A stretch of 64,000 bases of DNA from Candidatus Eisenbacteria bacterium. Its GTDB lineage: Bacteria > Eisenbacteria > RBG-16-71-46 > JAFGJU01. The position numbers were made by a program, and so were the translations under genes. Shown in pieces: positions 44,083 to 51,604 of the stretch (position 1 is its first letter; each line of letters opens with the position of its first letter). The stretch spans positions 310,001 through 374,000 of the forward strand of contig JAPLKG010000011.1 in NCBI GenBank assembly GCA_026388185.1, written 5' to 3'. The notes beneath the pieces are model-generated. The model was given only the letters and a program-made list of their open reading frames with translations, ran no database searches and was not told the DNA's origin.

Positions 44083-45830
44083 AGAAGAGGAAGACGCAGA
44101 GCTTCGATGAGATCAAGACCTTGGCCGTGAAGCAGGGTTTTGTGACTCACGAGCAGATCGAGTCCTTACTGGAGGAGGACGCTTCTCCCGACGAGATGGA
44201 CGAAGTTTACATATCTCTCGCGGGGATGAAGATCGACGTCTTCGACACCGTGGAGGAGGCCAAGGAGAAACTCAAGAAGGCCAAGAGGCAAGAGGAGCGG
44301 CGCGCGGAGAGCCGACTCCTTGCGGCACAGCCCCTGCGCTTCGACGACCCCGTGAGGATGTACCTGAGAGAGATGGGCCGGGTGCCGCTTCTTGACCGCG
44401 AGGGCGAGGTCGAGATTGCCAAGAGAATAGAAAAGGGCGAGGCAATGGTCGTCAACGCCATGTTTCAGACGGCGACGTCCATCAACGAACTGGCTGCGAT
44501 GGCCAAGAAGCTCGCCGGCGGGAAACTGAAGGTCGAGGACTTCATCCAGGTCGACATGGGGAGCTGGAGCCCTGATTTTTCGGCGAAGAGAGAGAGACAG
44601 AGAGTCCTCGGCGCGGTCAACAAGGTCGTGCGTTACCAGGCCAATCTTGAGAAGCTGGAGAACAAGCTTGCAAAGAAGCTCAAGAGCAAGACGCGCGCGG
44701 CGACTGAAGCCAGCATCGGCAAGCTCAAGGAAAAGATTCTGAACGAACTCAACAAGTTGACGTTCAATCCTAGACTGGTCGAGAGATTTGCGCTGAGGCT
44801 GAAGGGATTGGCGGAGAGAATCCGCGAAGCCGAGGGCGAGATAGCGACGACTCTCGCGGAAGTGGGCATGGCGCCGGAGGACCTCAATTCCTCCGCCAGG
44901 AAAATCGCGAGAGGCAAGAGAGAAGCGACCCGCGTGGCCCGACACGTGAGGAAATCCCCCCAGACGATTCTCGCTGCCGTAAAGAGAATCAAGAACAGCA
45001 AGCGCAAGGTAAGGCGCGTCGAGCTCGAGGCCAGGATATCGAAGGAGGCCCTCCTCTTCGTCGTGGACCAGATACGGGAAGGGGAACTCCTGAGAGACAG
45101 GGCCAAGAGAGAAATGATAGAGGCAAACGTCAGGCTCGTCATCAGCATTGCGAAGCGCTACACGAACCGAGGTCTCGAATTCCTGGACCTCATTCAAGAG
45201 GGCAACAGCGGACTGATGAGAGCCGTCGACAAGTTCGATTACAGGAAGGGCTACAAGTTCAGCACGTACGCGACGTGGTGGATAAGGCAGGCCATAACGA
45301 GAGCGATCGCCGACCAGGCGAGGACGATTCGCGTGCCCGTTCACATGATCGAGGCCATCAACAAGGTGATGAGGACTTCGAGGAGACTCGTCCAGGAGTT
45401 TGGCAGGGAGCCTTCCCCGGAAGAGATCGCCGAGAAGCTCGAATACCCGCTGGACAAGGTGAAGAGCATCCTCAAGGCGTCGCAGGAGCCGATCTCGCTC
45501 GACAGGCCGATGGGCGAGGACGACGACAGTAGCCTGGGTGACATCATAGAGGACACGAGCGTGGTCTCGCCGGCGCGTTCCGCCACGTACTCGATGCTGA
45601 AGGACGAGGTGGGGGAAGTCCTGGAGACTCTGAGCAAGCGCGAGGCCAAGGTGATAAGACTCCGTTTCGGGCTTACCGAAGACGGTTGCCCCAGAACTCT
45701 CGAGGAGGTCGGGGCCTTTTTCAACGTGACCAGGGAGAGAATCAGACAGATAGAGGCGAAGGCTCTGCGAAAACTGAGGCATCCTACGAGGAGTAGGAGA
45801 CTCAGGAGCTACATGGAGATGGGTTCGTAG
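44079..45830 (+). CDS. rpoD: Primary sigma factor RpoD
   Basis: The housekeeping sigma-70, 583 residues. Region 1.1 (1-80), region 1.2 ([20 protein letters not shown]), a moderately sized non-conserved region, region 2 ([39 protein letters not shown]), region 3, the sigma finger [14 protein letters not shown] and region 4.2 with the full recognition helix [20 protein letters not shown] are all canonical. This predicts ordinary TTGACA/TATAAT promoters, which agrees with the promoters seen at 6808, 13950, 39308 and 57782. It is the reference against which the island paralog is judged. Confidence 0.98.
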   Translation: MKKRKTQSFDEIKTLAVKQGFVTHEQIESLLEEDASPDEMDEVYISLAGMKIDVFDTVEEAKEKLKKAKRQEERRAESRLLAAQPLRFDDPVRMYLREMGRVPLLDREGEVEIAKRIEKGEAMVVNAMFQTATSINELAAMAKKLAGGKLKVEDFIQVDMGSWSPDFSAKRERQRVLGAVNKVVRYQANLEKLENKLAKKLKSKTRAATEASIGKLKEKILNELNKLTFNPRLVERFALRLKGLAERIREAEGEIATTLAEVGMAPEDLNSSARKIARGKREATRVARHVRKSPQTILAAVKRIKNSKRKVRRVELEARISKEALLFVVDQIREGELLRDRAKREMIEANVRLVISIAKRYTNRGLEFLDLIQEGNSGLMRAVDKFDYRKGYKFSTYATWWIRQAITRAIADQARTIRVPVHMIEAINKVMRTSRRLVQEFGREPSPEEIAEKLEYPLDKVKSILKASQEPISLDRPMGEDDDSSLGDIIEDTSVVSPARSATYSMLKDEVGEVLETLSKREAKVIRLRFGLTEDGCPRTLEEVGAFFNVTRERIRQIEAKALRKLRHPTRSRRLRSYMEMGS

Positions 45831-45884
45831 AACATCTTGACGGACAAAGCACTGCTGTGCTAGCTTCCGAAGTTAGCTCAAGCA

Positions 45885-45958
45885 GGGCCCATAGCTCAGT
45901 TGGTTAGAGCTACCGGCTCATAACCGGTCGGTCCCTGGTTCGAGTCCAGGTGGGCCCA
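45885..45958 (+). tRNA. tRNA with CAT anticodon (elongator Met, or Ile2)
   Basis: Acceptor GGGCCCA/TGGGCCC, anticodon stem ACCGG/CCGGT around loop CTCATAA. The 1-72 pair is matched and the anticodon stem lacks the three G-C pairs in initiator order, so it is not the initiator. Met versus lysidine-modified Ile cannot be decided by eye. CCA is not encoded. Confidence 0.9.
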
Positions 45959-45965
45959 AAAGAAA

Positions 45966-46041
45966 GGGCGGATAGCTCAGTTGGGAGAGCATCGGCGTCA
46001 CAAGCCGGGGGTCGCAGGTTCAAGCCCTGTTCCGCCCACCA
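45966..46041 (+). tRNA. tRNA-Val (CAC)
   Basis: Acceptor GGGCGGA/TCCGCCC, anticodon stem TCGGC/GCCGG, loop GTCACAA with T33 and anticodon CAC. CCA is encoded. It follows the CAT tRNA by seven bases, downstream of rpoD. Confidence 0.92.
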
Positions 46042-46137
46042 TACCTGAATAGAAGCGGGTGCAAATAGAAATGGCGGCTAGCCGGATGTGTAGCAGCGTG
46101 GAAAATAACCTGGCTCTCGCGAGAGAGCTTCGGGCAA

Positions 46138-46175
46138 AGAGAGGTGTGCGCCCGCTCGCACACCTCTCTTTTTTT
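46138..46175 (+). terminator. Strong intrinsic terminator after the rpoD-tRNA unit
   Basis: A perfect 13-bp stem AGAGAGGTGTGCG / CGCACACCTCTCT (15 bp counting flanking A-T pairs) with loop CCCGCT and a T-run through 46175. Confidence 0.93.
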
Positions 46176-46258
46176 GTGCCTGCATCGCAACCGGCGACTT
46201 GTTTTCTGCGGCGCGTCGGGCCGCTGGTGTCTTTTGACGGAAGGAGCTGGTCGAATAA

Positions 46259-46975
46259 ATGACGGACGAAATCGCAGCGTTGGCGGAGCTGAAAGACGTT
46301 GACATAAGGGTGGTCCACCTCACGAAAGTCATAAGCTCAGTCCCGGAACGACTGGGTGAGCTCAACAACAAGGTTGAATTCATCAGGGAAGAGTATGCCA
46401 AGAAACGGGCGCAACTGGAGGAATTCAAGGTGAAGAGGCGGGCGAAGGAGAAGGGCATCGAGGACTTCTCCGAGAAAATCCGCAAGTTCGAGTTTCAACA
46501 GTACGACGTGAAGACAAACAAGGAGTATCAGACCCTGCTCCACGAGATAGCTGTGCAGAAGGAAAAGCGTTCGCATCTCGAGGGCGAGATCATCGAACTC
46601 ATGGAACTCGAGGAAACCTCCGCCAAGGAACTGAAGGAATTCGAGGTCAAAATCAAGAAGGAAGAGGCGCTTGCGGCAGATGAAAAGGGCAGGCTCGAGC
46701 AGGAACTTGAAGATGCCAAGCGCCAGCTCGATGTAATCATGGAGCAGAGGGAGTTTCTTCTGGACAGATTGAGTGTGCCGGTGCGGTCGCGCTATGACAG
46801 AGTCATAGGCGGGAAGGGCAGGACGGCAGTCGCCGCCGTGAAGAATAGGGGCTGCGGAGCATGCTTCACGGGTCTCCCACCTCAGACGCTAAACGAGATC
46901 AGGAAGGGTCTCGAAGTGATAAGCTGCGAGACGTGCGGACGGATGCTCGTGTGGTCGAATGAGAGCGGGCAATGA
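46259..46975 (+). CDS. Coiled-coil protein with C4 zinc ribbon (zf-RING_7 type)
   Basis: A 238-residue protein: a long antiparallel coiled coil (about residues 10-170) followed by a C4 zinc ribbon with CGACFTGLPPQTLNEI and CETCGRMLVW. This is the widespread CT398-like family, often encoded next to RNase H as here. Its role is not settled; links to ribosome or secretion-system handling have been proposed for individual members. ATG 46259 is the start, 84 bases after the terminator. Confidence 0.88.
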   Translation: MTDEIAALAELKDVDIRVVHLTKVISSVPERLGELNNKVEFIREEYAKKRAQLEEFKVKRRAKEKGIEDFSEKIRKFEFQQYDVKTNKEYQTLLHEIAVQKEKRSHLEGEIIELMELEETSAKELKEFEVKIKKEEALAADEKGRLEQELEDAKRQLDVIMEQREFLLDRLSVPVRSRYDRVIGGKGRTAVAAVKNRGCGACFTGLPPQTLNEIRKGLEVISCETCGRMLVWSNESGQ

Positions 46976-47033
46976 CGCGGGGTGAGGCACGCGCGGCGCT
47001 CACCTTGTCTCAAGGGGGTTGCCGGGGGATTTG

Positions 47034-47558
47034 ATGAAGATTACTGAAAAGTTGTGGCATGACGGGCCGGACAAGATATCGATTTGCACAGACGGATGTG
47101 CGAGGGGGAATCCCGGGCATGCGGGATGTGGCCTTCTCGTTAAGGACGGCGAAGGGCGAATCCTCGTCAAGAAAGCGCGTTACATCGGGACCGCGACAAA
47201 CAACGTTGCCGAATACACCGCACTAATCGACGGCCTGAGGGAAGCCGTTGACCTCGGACCTCGGGAGGTCACGATTCTGACCGACAGCGAGCTCGTCGTG
47301 CGGCAGATGACCGGAGAATACAAGGTCAAGGACGTCAAGCTCAAGGAACTGTTCGCCGAGGCCCAGAGACTCTCGCGCGGTTTTTCGCGCTGCAATTTTG
47401 TGCACGTCGAGAGAGAGAACAACAAGGATGCCGACTCCCTGGCGAACGACGCGGTGGACAGCTTTCTGAAGACAGGCAAGCAGAAGGCGGGGAAGGGCAG
47501 AGTAAGGGGAGCTGAAGTCGTTGAGGGAGCATCTGGGGCAGGCAAGGAAGAGGGCTAG
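47034..47558 (+). CDS. rnhA: Ribonuclease HI family protein
   Basis: The enzyme cleaves RNA in RNA-DNA hybrids. The four metal ligands are visible: Asp in ICTDGCARGNPG, Glu in NNVAEYTALIDGL, Asp in ILTDSELVVRQM and Asp in NNKDADSLAND. The protein belongs to the RNase HI-like group with the TATNNVAEY loop rather than the E. coli type with a basic protrusion. A low-complexity Gly/Lys/Glu tail follows residue 145. ATG 47034 behind GGGGGAT is chosen over TTG 47019. Confidence 0.92.
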   Translation: MKITEKLWHDGPDKISICTDGCARGNPGHAGCGLLVKDGEGRILVKKARYIGTATNNVAEYTALIDGLREAVDLGPREVTILTDSELVVRQMTGEYKVKDVKLKELFAEAQRLSRGFSRCNFVHVERENNKDADSLANDAVDSFLKTGKQKAGKGRVRGAEVVEGASGAGKEEG

Positions 47559-47652
47559 CTTCTTTCCAAGCTTCTAGATGCACTGTTTTCGCCTTCCTAA
47601 TGGCGGGCGCCATGGCGGGCAGCCGCGATCGTAGACAAGGACTGAATGCAGA

Positions 47653-47940
47653 ATGACAGACACAGTGAAACTACAGATTCAAGCACTGGTGGATCTCGAA
47701 ACAAGAGGCTGGGATACGAAGAATCCAGACCTCTTCCTATCGGTGATCCATCCCGACATGGTTTGACCGTGGTCGCCTACGACTGAGGCTCATGATCCTG
47801 TTGAGTGGGTGTTTGTCATGGGCCGCTTCGACAGAGAACGATGGCGGAAGAACTGGCAGGACATCTTTGATAGCCACGATTTAATTCGTACGCCGCTGAA
47901 GCCTGGCCGTTGGCCATCATTGAACCCGGGTAAGATATGA
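47653..47940 (+). pseudogene. SnoaL/NTF2-like gene broken by an in-frame TGA
   Basis: From ATG 47653 the frame reads LVDLETRGWDTKNPDLFLSV, IHPDMV, then TGA (47764-47766), then continues in the same frame with PWSPTTEAHDPVEWVFVMG, FDRERWRKNWQDIFDSHDL to a stop at 47940. Relatives, as I remember them, have Trp at the stop position (HPDMVWPW), so TGG became TGA. The product is also short at the C-terminus. The 95-codon frame overlaps the next small gene by ATGA. Selenocysteine decoding is unlikely because the position is a Trp, not Cys. Confidence 0.72.
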
Positions 47941-48098
47941 ACAAGCTCTGTATCTTTGTTGGCATGACAATCCTCGGTTGGATTGGGTGGTGGATAGGGA
48001 ACAGAATTGGATTCATGACTGGTTTCCTGCTTAGCGGTGTCGGCAGCGTGATTGGAGTCTACGTAGGGTGGCGTATCAATCGTGATTACCTAAGCTGA
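47937..48098 (+). CDS. Small membrane protein, 53 residues
   Basis: A short gene with two hydrophobic segments: FVGMTILGWIGWWIGNRIG and FMTGFLLSGVGSVIGVYVGW, ending in a basic RINRDYLS tail. Gly-rich two-helix hairpins of this size are common in bacteria and have no known function. ATG 47937 overlaps the stop of the broken upstream gene, which suggests that the two were once translationally coupled. Confidence 0.7.
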   Translation: MNKLCIFVGMTILGWIGWWIGNRIGFMTGFLLSGVGSVIGVYVGWRINRDYLS

Positions 48099-48155
48099 TA
48101 GTCCGTTGAACAGTCGGGGAAAACCACTGAAAGTGAGAGTAAGAGGAGTTACCAC

Positions 48156-48527
48156 GTGAACCAACACACGTTGCTGGGATATTGCGGGCTCTATTGCGGC
48201 GGGTGCAGATCTTATGAGGAGAATTCAGATGTTGGCTGTAAGGGATGCAGAGATGAAAAAGTGCTGGTCAATGATTGCCCGACAAGAGAGTGCGCCATGC
48301 GTAAGGGAATCTTGCATTGTGGCGAATGCGAGGGCTTTCCGTGCAAGGTACTCAACGATTTCTATAAGGCTGGAATTGCTCATCACGCATTGGCCTGCGA
48401 CAATATCGAGCGCATTAGGCTAAGCGGGGTAGAAGAGTGGTTGTTGCAGCAAGAAACGGAACATACTTGCCAATGCGGAAAGAGGCGATTGTGGTTTGTC
48501 AAAGAATGCATACACGACAGCAAATGA
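48156..48527 (+). CDS. DUF3795 cysteine-rich protein
   Basis: A 123-residue protein with 13 or so cysteines in the DUF3795 arrangement: YCGLYCGGCRSY, CKGCRDE, CPTRECAMRKGILHCGECEGFPC. The pattern suggests metal or iron-sulfur binding; function is unknown. GTG 48156 follows AAGAGGAG. The stop overlaps the next start (ATGA). Confidence 0.85.
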   Translation: MNQHTLLGYCGLYCGGCRSYEENSDVGCKGCRDEKVLVNDCPTRECAMRKGILHCGECEGFPCKVLNDFYKAGIAHHALACDNIERIRLSGVEEWLLQQETEHTCQCGKRRLWFVKECIHDSK

Positions 48528-48964
48528 GCAACGGGCTCGACCGATACAGAAGGAATGCCATCGCGATTGTTCTGGGTGCGATGTTGGCCATCTTGGCTGT
48601 TCACGTCGTACGGCCGTACTTCCTCGGTTCATCTGGCGTGCCTCGGTTCGTTCTGGGGGTTCTGCCGAACGCCGCGGCTGCGCTGGCGCTGCCGTTTCTG
48701 CCGATGGTCATTCGGCGTGGTGAGTGGCTGGGGCGGCGGACGCTACGTGGGTTCACGGCTGTAGCCGTTCTGGTGTTCATGCTCTTGCTCGTTTGGGAAA
48801 TGATCCAGCAAACGGTGTGGGGGATAAGGTTCGACCCGTTCGATATTGCCGCATCAGCCAGCGGTGCCGTAATCGCGATCGCAATCCACGCTGGGTCGTC
48901 ATCTAGAGAGGGGTTGACATCGGAGCGGGCTGAGCCGATTCAATCTGGGGCGGCGCATAACTAG
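48524..48964 (+). CDS. Membrane protein of unknown function, 146 residues
   Basis: Four hydrophobic segments (about residues 12-30, 45-62, 75-95 and 105-120) in a small integral membrane protein; the loop after helix 3 carries WEMIQQTVWGIRFDPFDI, a pattern seen in VanZ-like or DUF2809-like small membrane proteins, which I cannot separate by eye. ATG 48524 overlaps the DUF3795 stop. Confidence 0.65.
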   Translation: MSNGLDRYRRNAIAIVLGAMLAILAVHVVRPYFLGSSGVPRFVLGVLPNAAAALALPFLPMVIRRGEWLGRRTLRGFTAVAVLVFMLLLVWEMIQQTVWGIRFDPFDIAASASGAVIAIAIHAGSSSREGLTSERAEPIQSGAAHN

Positions 48965-49041
48965 CGTTCGTTTGCACTGAGAAGCCCCGCCGTTACCCGC
49001 GCCGTTGGGGAGCCAGACGGCGGTCCCGATTTGGAAGTGAG

Positions 49042-49869
49042 ATGCCTTATCCACCCATGCAACCGGATCTCCTTGAGCGTTACCTCGGCATACTAGGCGT
49101 TCCAAGACGAAAGCCGAATATTGATGCCTTGTTCGAGCTCGTCAGGGCGCACGCGCTACGAATCCCCTTTGAGAACATTTCGAAGCTATACTATAGAAAG
49201 CATCATGATCTGCGTGCGTTAGCAACTCTCGGACTGTTTTTGGATGGCATCGAACGATTCAATTTTGGCGGGACGTGCTATGCGAACAACTTCTACCTCT
49301 ATCAGCTACTCACGAACCTGGGTTATCAAACCACGTTGTGTGGTGCGGATATGTCCAATCCTGATGTTCATTTGGTAACCGTTGCGACTGTGGAGAAGCG
49401 AGAATATCTGGTCGACGTCGGTTATGCTGCTCCATTCTTGACACCTCTTCCACGCGACCTGGCGACAGATTACGTCATCGTGCTTGGACGGGACCGCTAC
49501 GTTCTCAAGCCTCAGGATGCACGGGGCTGTTCCCGCCTGGAGTTGTACAGGGATGGAAACCTAAAACACGGCTACTTGGTCAAACCCGTGCCCAAACAGA
49601 TTCGTGATTTCGAACAAGTCATCGCCGCTTCATATCGAGAAGACGCAACCTTCATGAATGCGCTCTTGCTCGCCCGGTTCTTCCCCAACCGATCCGTTGT
49701 CATTGATAATCTGACAGTTGTTGAATCTCGAGGGGCCGTATCAAGAATCCAAACTCTGGCCGGCCCGGACGAACTAGTTCAAGTCGTCCATGAATACTTC
49801 ACGATTCCTTTGGAGTTCATAATAGAGGTGGTGAATGATCTCGGACGATTAGGGGATGCATGGGAGTGA
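49042..49869 (+). CDS. Arylamine N-acetyltransferase family protein
   Basis: NAT enzymes move an acyl group from CoA to arylamines or hydrazines. The Cys-His-Asp triad is intact: Cys in FNFGGTCYANNFYLYQLL, His in NPDVHLVTVA and Asp in YLVDVGYAAPF. The 275-residue length fits. Usual RGGxCxExN is FGGTCYANN here, so the glutamate is replaced. ATG 49042 is used. It lies in an accessory patch with small orphan genes and has lower GC than its housekeeping neighbours, which suggests transfer. Confidence 0.85.
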   Translation: MPYPPMQPDLLERYLGILGVPRRKPNIDALFELVRAHALRIPFENISKLYYRKHHDLRALATLGLFLDGIERFNFGGTCYANNFYLYQLLTNLGYQTTLCGADMSNPDVHLVTVATVEKREYLVDVGYAAPFLTPLPRDLATDYVIVLGRDRYVLKPQDARGCSRLELYRDGNLKHGYLVKPVPKQIRDFEQVIAASYREDATFMNALLLARFFPNRSVVIDNLTVVESRGAVSRIQTLAGPDELVQVVHEYFTIPLEFIIEVVNDLGRLGDAWE

Positions 49870-49990
49870 GACGGCGTAAGTCACAATTGATTACTGGGCG
49901 CCGAAGGACGGCATGAAGGTTGACGGCGGCTTTGCCGCCAGTGGTATGGGCGCGGCTGACTGGCAATCATTCGGGTGAGTGACACTTCCG

Positions 49991-50284
49991 TCACGCAACT
50001 TTTCTTCGGGGCTTGAGAATGAAGCCGACACGTAGGCCGGCATGTCCGAGCATTTCGATCAAGTTGTCAGTACTGAACCGGTCGATCTTGCCGCGCATGA
50101 GATCGCTGATTCGTGGCTGTGTCACACGTAGCCATTTGGCCGCCGCAGCCTGCGTCAGGTGGCGAGCCTTGATAAGTTTCGTAAGCTCGATCATGAGGTC
50201 GGACCGCGCTCGGAGGTTCTCGGCTTCTTCAGGAGAGAATCCGAGATCTCGGTACACGTTGCCAGATGAACGCTGGGTTTTCAT
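49991..50284 (-). CDS. higA: HigA-type XRE antitoxin
   Basis: A 97-residue helix-turn-helix protein: SPEEAENLRARSDLMIELTK followed by the HTH LTQAAAAKWLRVTQPRISDLMRGKIDRFS. It belongs to the XRE/HigA antitoxin group that pairs with Gp49-like toxins. It neutralises the toxin encoded six bases upstream on the same strand and probably represses the operon by binding the palindrome at 50652-50671. Confidence 0.88.
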   Translation of the reverse strand: MKTQRSSGNVYRDLGFSPEEAENLRARSDLMIELTKLIKARHLTQAAAAKWLRVTQPRISDLMRGKIDRFSTDNLIEMLGHAGLRVGFILKPRRKVA

Positions 50285-50290
50285 GTGCGT

Positions 50291-50644
50291 CTAGCTCTCC
50301 TTTGGGTGTGTGTGAAGGTTTAGCACCTCAGCGAGTCGTCTCTTCGCCAGATTCATGTCCGTTTGTCGCGTCTGGCGAGTTCGCTTTTCAAAGGCATGAA
50401 GCACGTAGACGACTTCGGCCATCCGTGCGATGTAGAAGACTCGATGCTCGAGTCGTGTGTGAATACGTATTTCGTACACTCCGGGCCCTACGCCCTTGAC
50501 TGGTCTGTAATCGCTTGGGATCAGTCCGGCCTGCACCCGGCGCAGTTGGTAACCGGCGAGTCTGCGCGCATCGGGGGGAAATGCTCGGAGATCCTCGAGG
50601 GACGAACCGAGCCAGACCAAGGGTTTGTCGTGCATGTCGTCCAT
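50291..50644 (-). CDS. higB: HigB/Gp49-like RelE-superfamily toxin
   Basis: A 117-residue RelE/HigB-fold toxin, a ribosome-dependent mRNA interferase in characterised relatives. Family features are SLEDLRAFPPDARRLAGYQL, the central GVYEIRIHTRLEHRVFYIAR block and YVLHAFEKRTRQT with its basic residues. Toxin-first order matches higBA. Start ATG 50644 (MDDM) or ATG 50635; the longer frame to 51016 runs into the RNase P promoter and is not coding. Confidence 0.88.
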   Translation of the reverse strand: MDDMHDKPLVWLGSSLEDLRAFPPDARRLAGYQLRRVQAGLIPSDYRPVKGVGPGVYEIRIHTRLEHRVFYIARMAEVVYVLHAFEKRTRQTRQTDMNLAKRRLAEVLNLHTHPKES

Positions 50645-50650
50645 GTGGGT

Positions 50651-50679
50651 AGTATACACCAATGTGTATATACACGCAA
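50651..50679 (-). promoter_or_regulatory. Promoter and palindromic operator of higBA
   Basis: On the minus strand TTGCGT (50679-50674), 17 bases, TATACT (50656-50651). An inverted repeat GTATACAC-CAAT-GTGTATAT (50652-50671) overlaps the -10, as expected for antitoxin autorepression. The predicted start of transcription is at or next to the toxin ATG. Confidence 0.65.
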
Positions 50680-50924
50680 GAGTTGCCTTCCTGACAACCA
50701 GAGCGGGGTCACGAACTACTCGTGGCAATACGGCCAGAGGCTTGTTCGGGAATCCGTCGGAGGTGAGCGGTGCGCCGACGTGTTCGGCTCGTTCAGGCTC
50801 TCCACCCGAGAGATATCCTTGTATAACTTGCATACAATCGTATGCATACTGCATATAGGAGCAAGAGATAGGGAGCGTTACCTCCGCCGTTCGCAACCCC
50901 CATCCAGCCTGCCCCGTCCCCCCC

Positions 50925-50953
50925 TTGCCGTCTGACCCTCCTCGTGCTAGAAT
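50925..50953 (+). promoter_or_regulatory. Promoter of rnpB
   Basis: TTGCCG (50925-50930), 17 bases, TAGAAT (50948-50953), a few bases ahead of the RNase P RNA. Confidence 0.7.
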
Positions 50954-50960
50954 GACAACG

Positions 50961-51386
50961 CCGGTGGAAGCTAGATGGCCGCGGGCCGTCCTGTTTCCCG
51001 GCTTGCCGCGCGGCACAGCCGGGAGAGAGGGTGGTCCGAGGAAAGTCCGGACTCCGTAGGGCAGGGTGCTGGGTAATACCCAGTGGGAGAAATCCCAAGG
51101 AAAGTGCCACAGAAAACGAAACCGCCCGCGACGTTAGCCGCGAGCAAGGGTGAAACGGTGAGGTAAGAGCTCACCAGTGCCCGTGGTGACACGGGCAGCT
51201 AGGTAAACCCCACCTGGAGCAAGGCCAAATAGAAGAGGAGAGGTGGCCCGCCTCGTTATGACTCTCGGGTAGGCTGCTTGAGGCGCGCGGTAACGCGCGT
51301 CCCAGATAAATGGTCATCGCGGCCCGCGGGAGCCGATTCAATCGGCTTGCGTGGGTCGACAGAACCCGGCTTATTGCTTCCTCCGG
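50961..51386 (+). ncRNA. rnpB: RNase P RNA, bacterial class A
   Basis: The catalytic RNA of RNase P, which matures tRNA 5' ends. The universal core GAGGAAAGTCCGGACTCC begins near 51036, and the 3' conserved ACAGAACCCGGCTTAT near 51359. The terminal helix P1 is clear: CCGG-GGAAGC at 50961-50971 pairs with GCTTCC-CCGG at 51376-51386. Further hairpins, such as GCGCGCGGTAACGCGCG near 51283-51300, fit class A. Ends are estimates from P1. Confidence 0.95.
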
Positions 51387-51427
51387 CATACTACGTTTCA
51401 GAGCGATCCGGCGGTGCCGACGCCCTT

Positions 51428-51530
51428 GACTGAAGAACGCGTCGGATGCACGCACGCCTGTGATGCAAGGACCGTCTTTGATACTAGAATGCCTTTGATG
51501 CAACAACGCGTTTGACGCAGGAGCAGCAAG
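51428..51530 (+). repeat. Degenerate 17-bp tandem repeats after rnpB
   Basis: Units beginning with GA(T/C)GCA-like hexamers start at 51428, 51445, 51462, 51480, 51497 and 51514, a period of 17 (once 18). The loose consensus is GATGCA, four or five variable bases, ACGC, then TTT. The period is not a multiple of three, so it is not coding. The 220-base region 51387-51604 has no gene. Confidence 0.6.
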
Positions 51531-51604
51531 ACAGGAGCAGCAGGAAGAAAACGCGCGAAGCACCTGTTGCGTCTCCACACACTTGAGAAATCAGGGAGAG
51601 TGAT

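Noticed and set aside
44166-45782. A 538-residue open frame on the minus strand across rpoD, and a similar 660-residue one at 53533-55515 across rel.
   Set aside because: Both are antisense shadows of strongly conserved genes, caused by G/C-rich third positions; their translations show no domain.
45885-45958. Initiator tRNA-Met.
   Set aside because: The acceptor 1-72 pair is intact and the anticodon stem does not have the three consecutive G-C pairs in initiator order.
49925-49939. GGCGGC-TTT-GCCGCC hairpin as a terminator for the acetyltransferase gene.
   Set aside because: No T-tract follows and it lies in a GC-rich stretch where short dyads are expected by chance.
47559-50650. An integron cassette array, because the gene content (NTF2-like, DUF3795, NAT, HigBA, small membrane proteins) looks cassette-like.
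   Set aside because: I found no convincing paired attC core sites between the genes and no integrase in the window; some genes overlap by ATGA, unlike single-gene cassettes.
50645-51016. N-terminal extension of the HigB frame up to 51016.
   Set aside because: It would run through the operator, the rnpB promoter and the start of rnpB; the toxin family begins at MDDM/MHDK.
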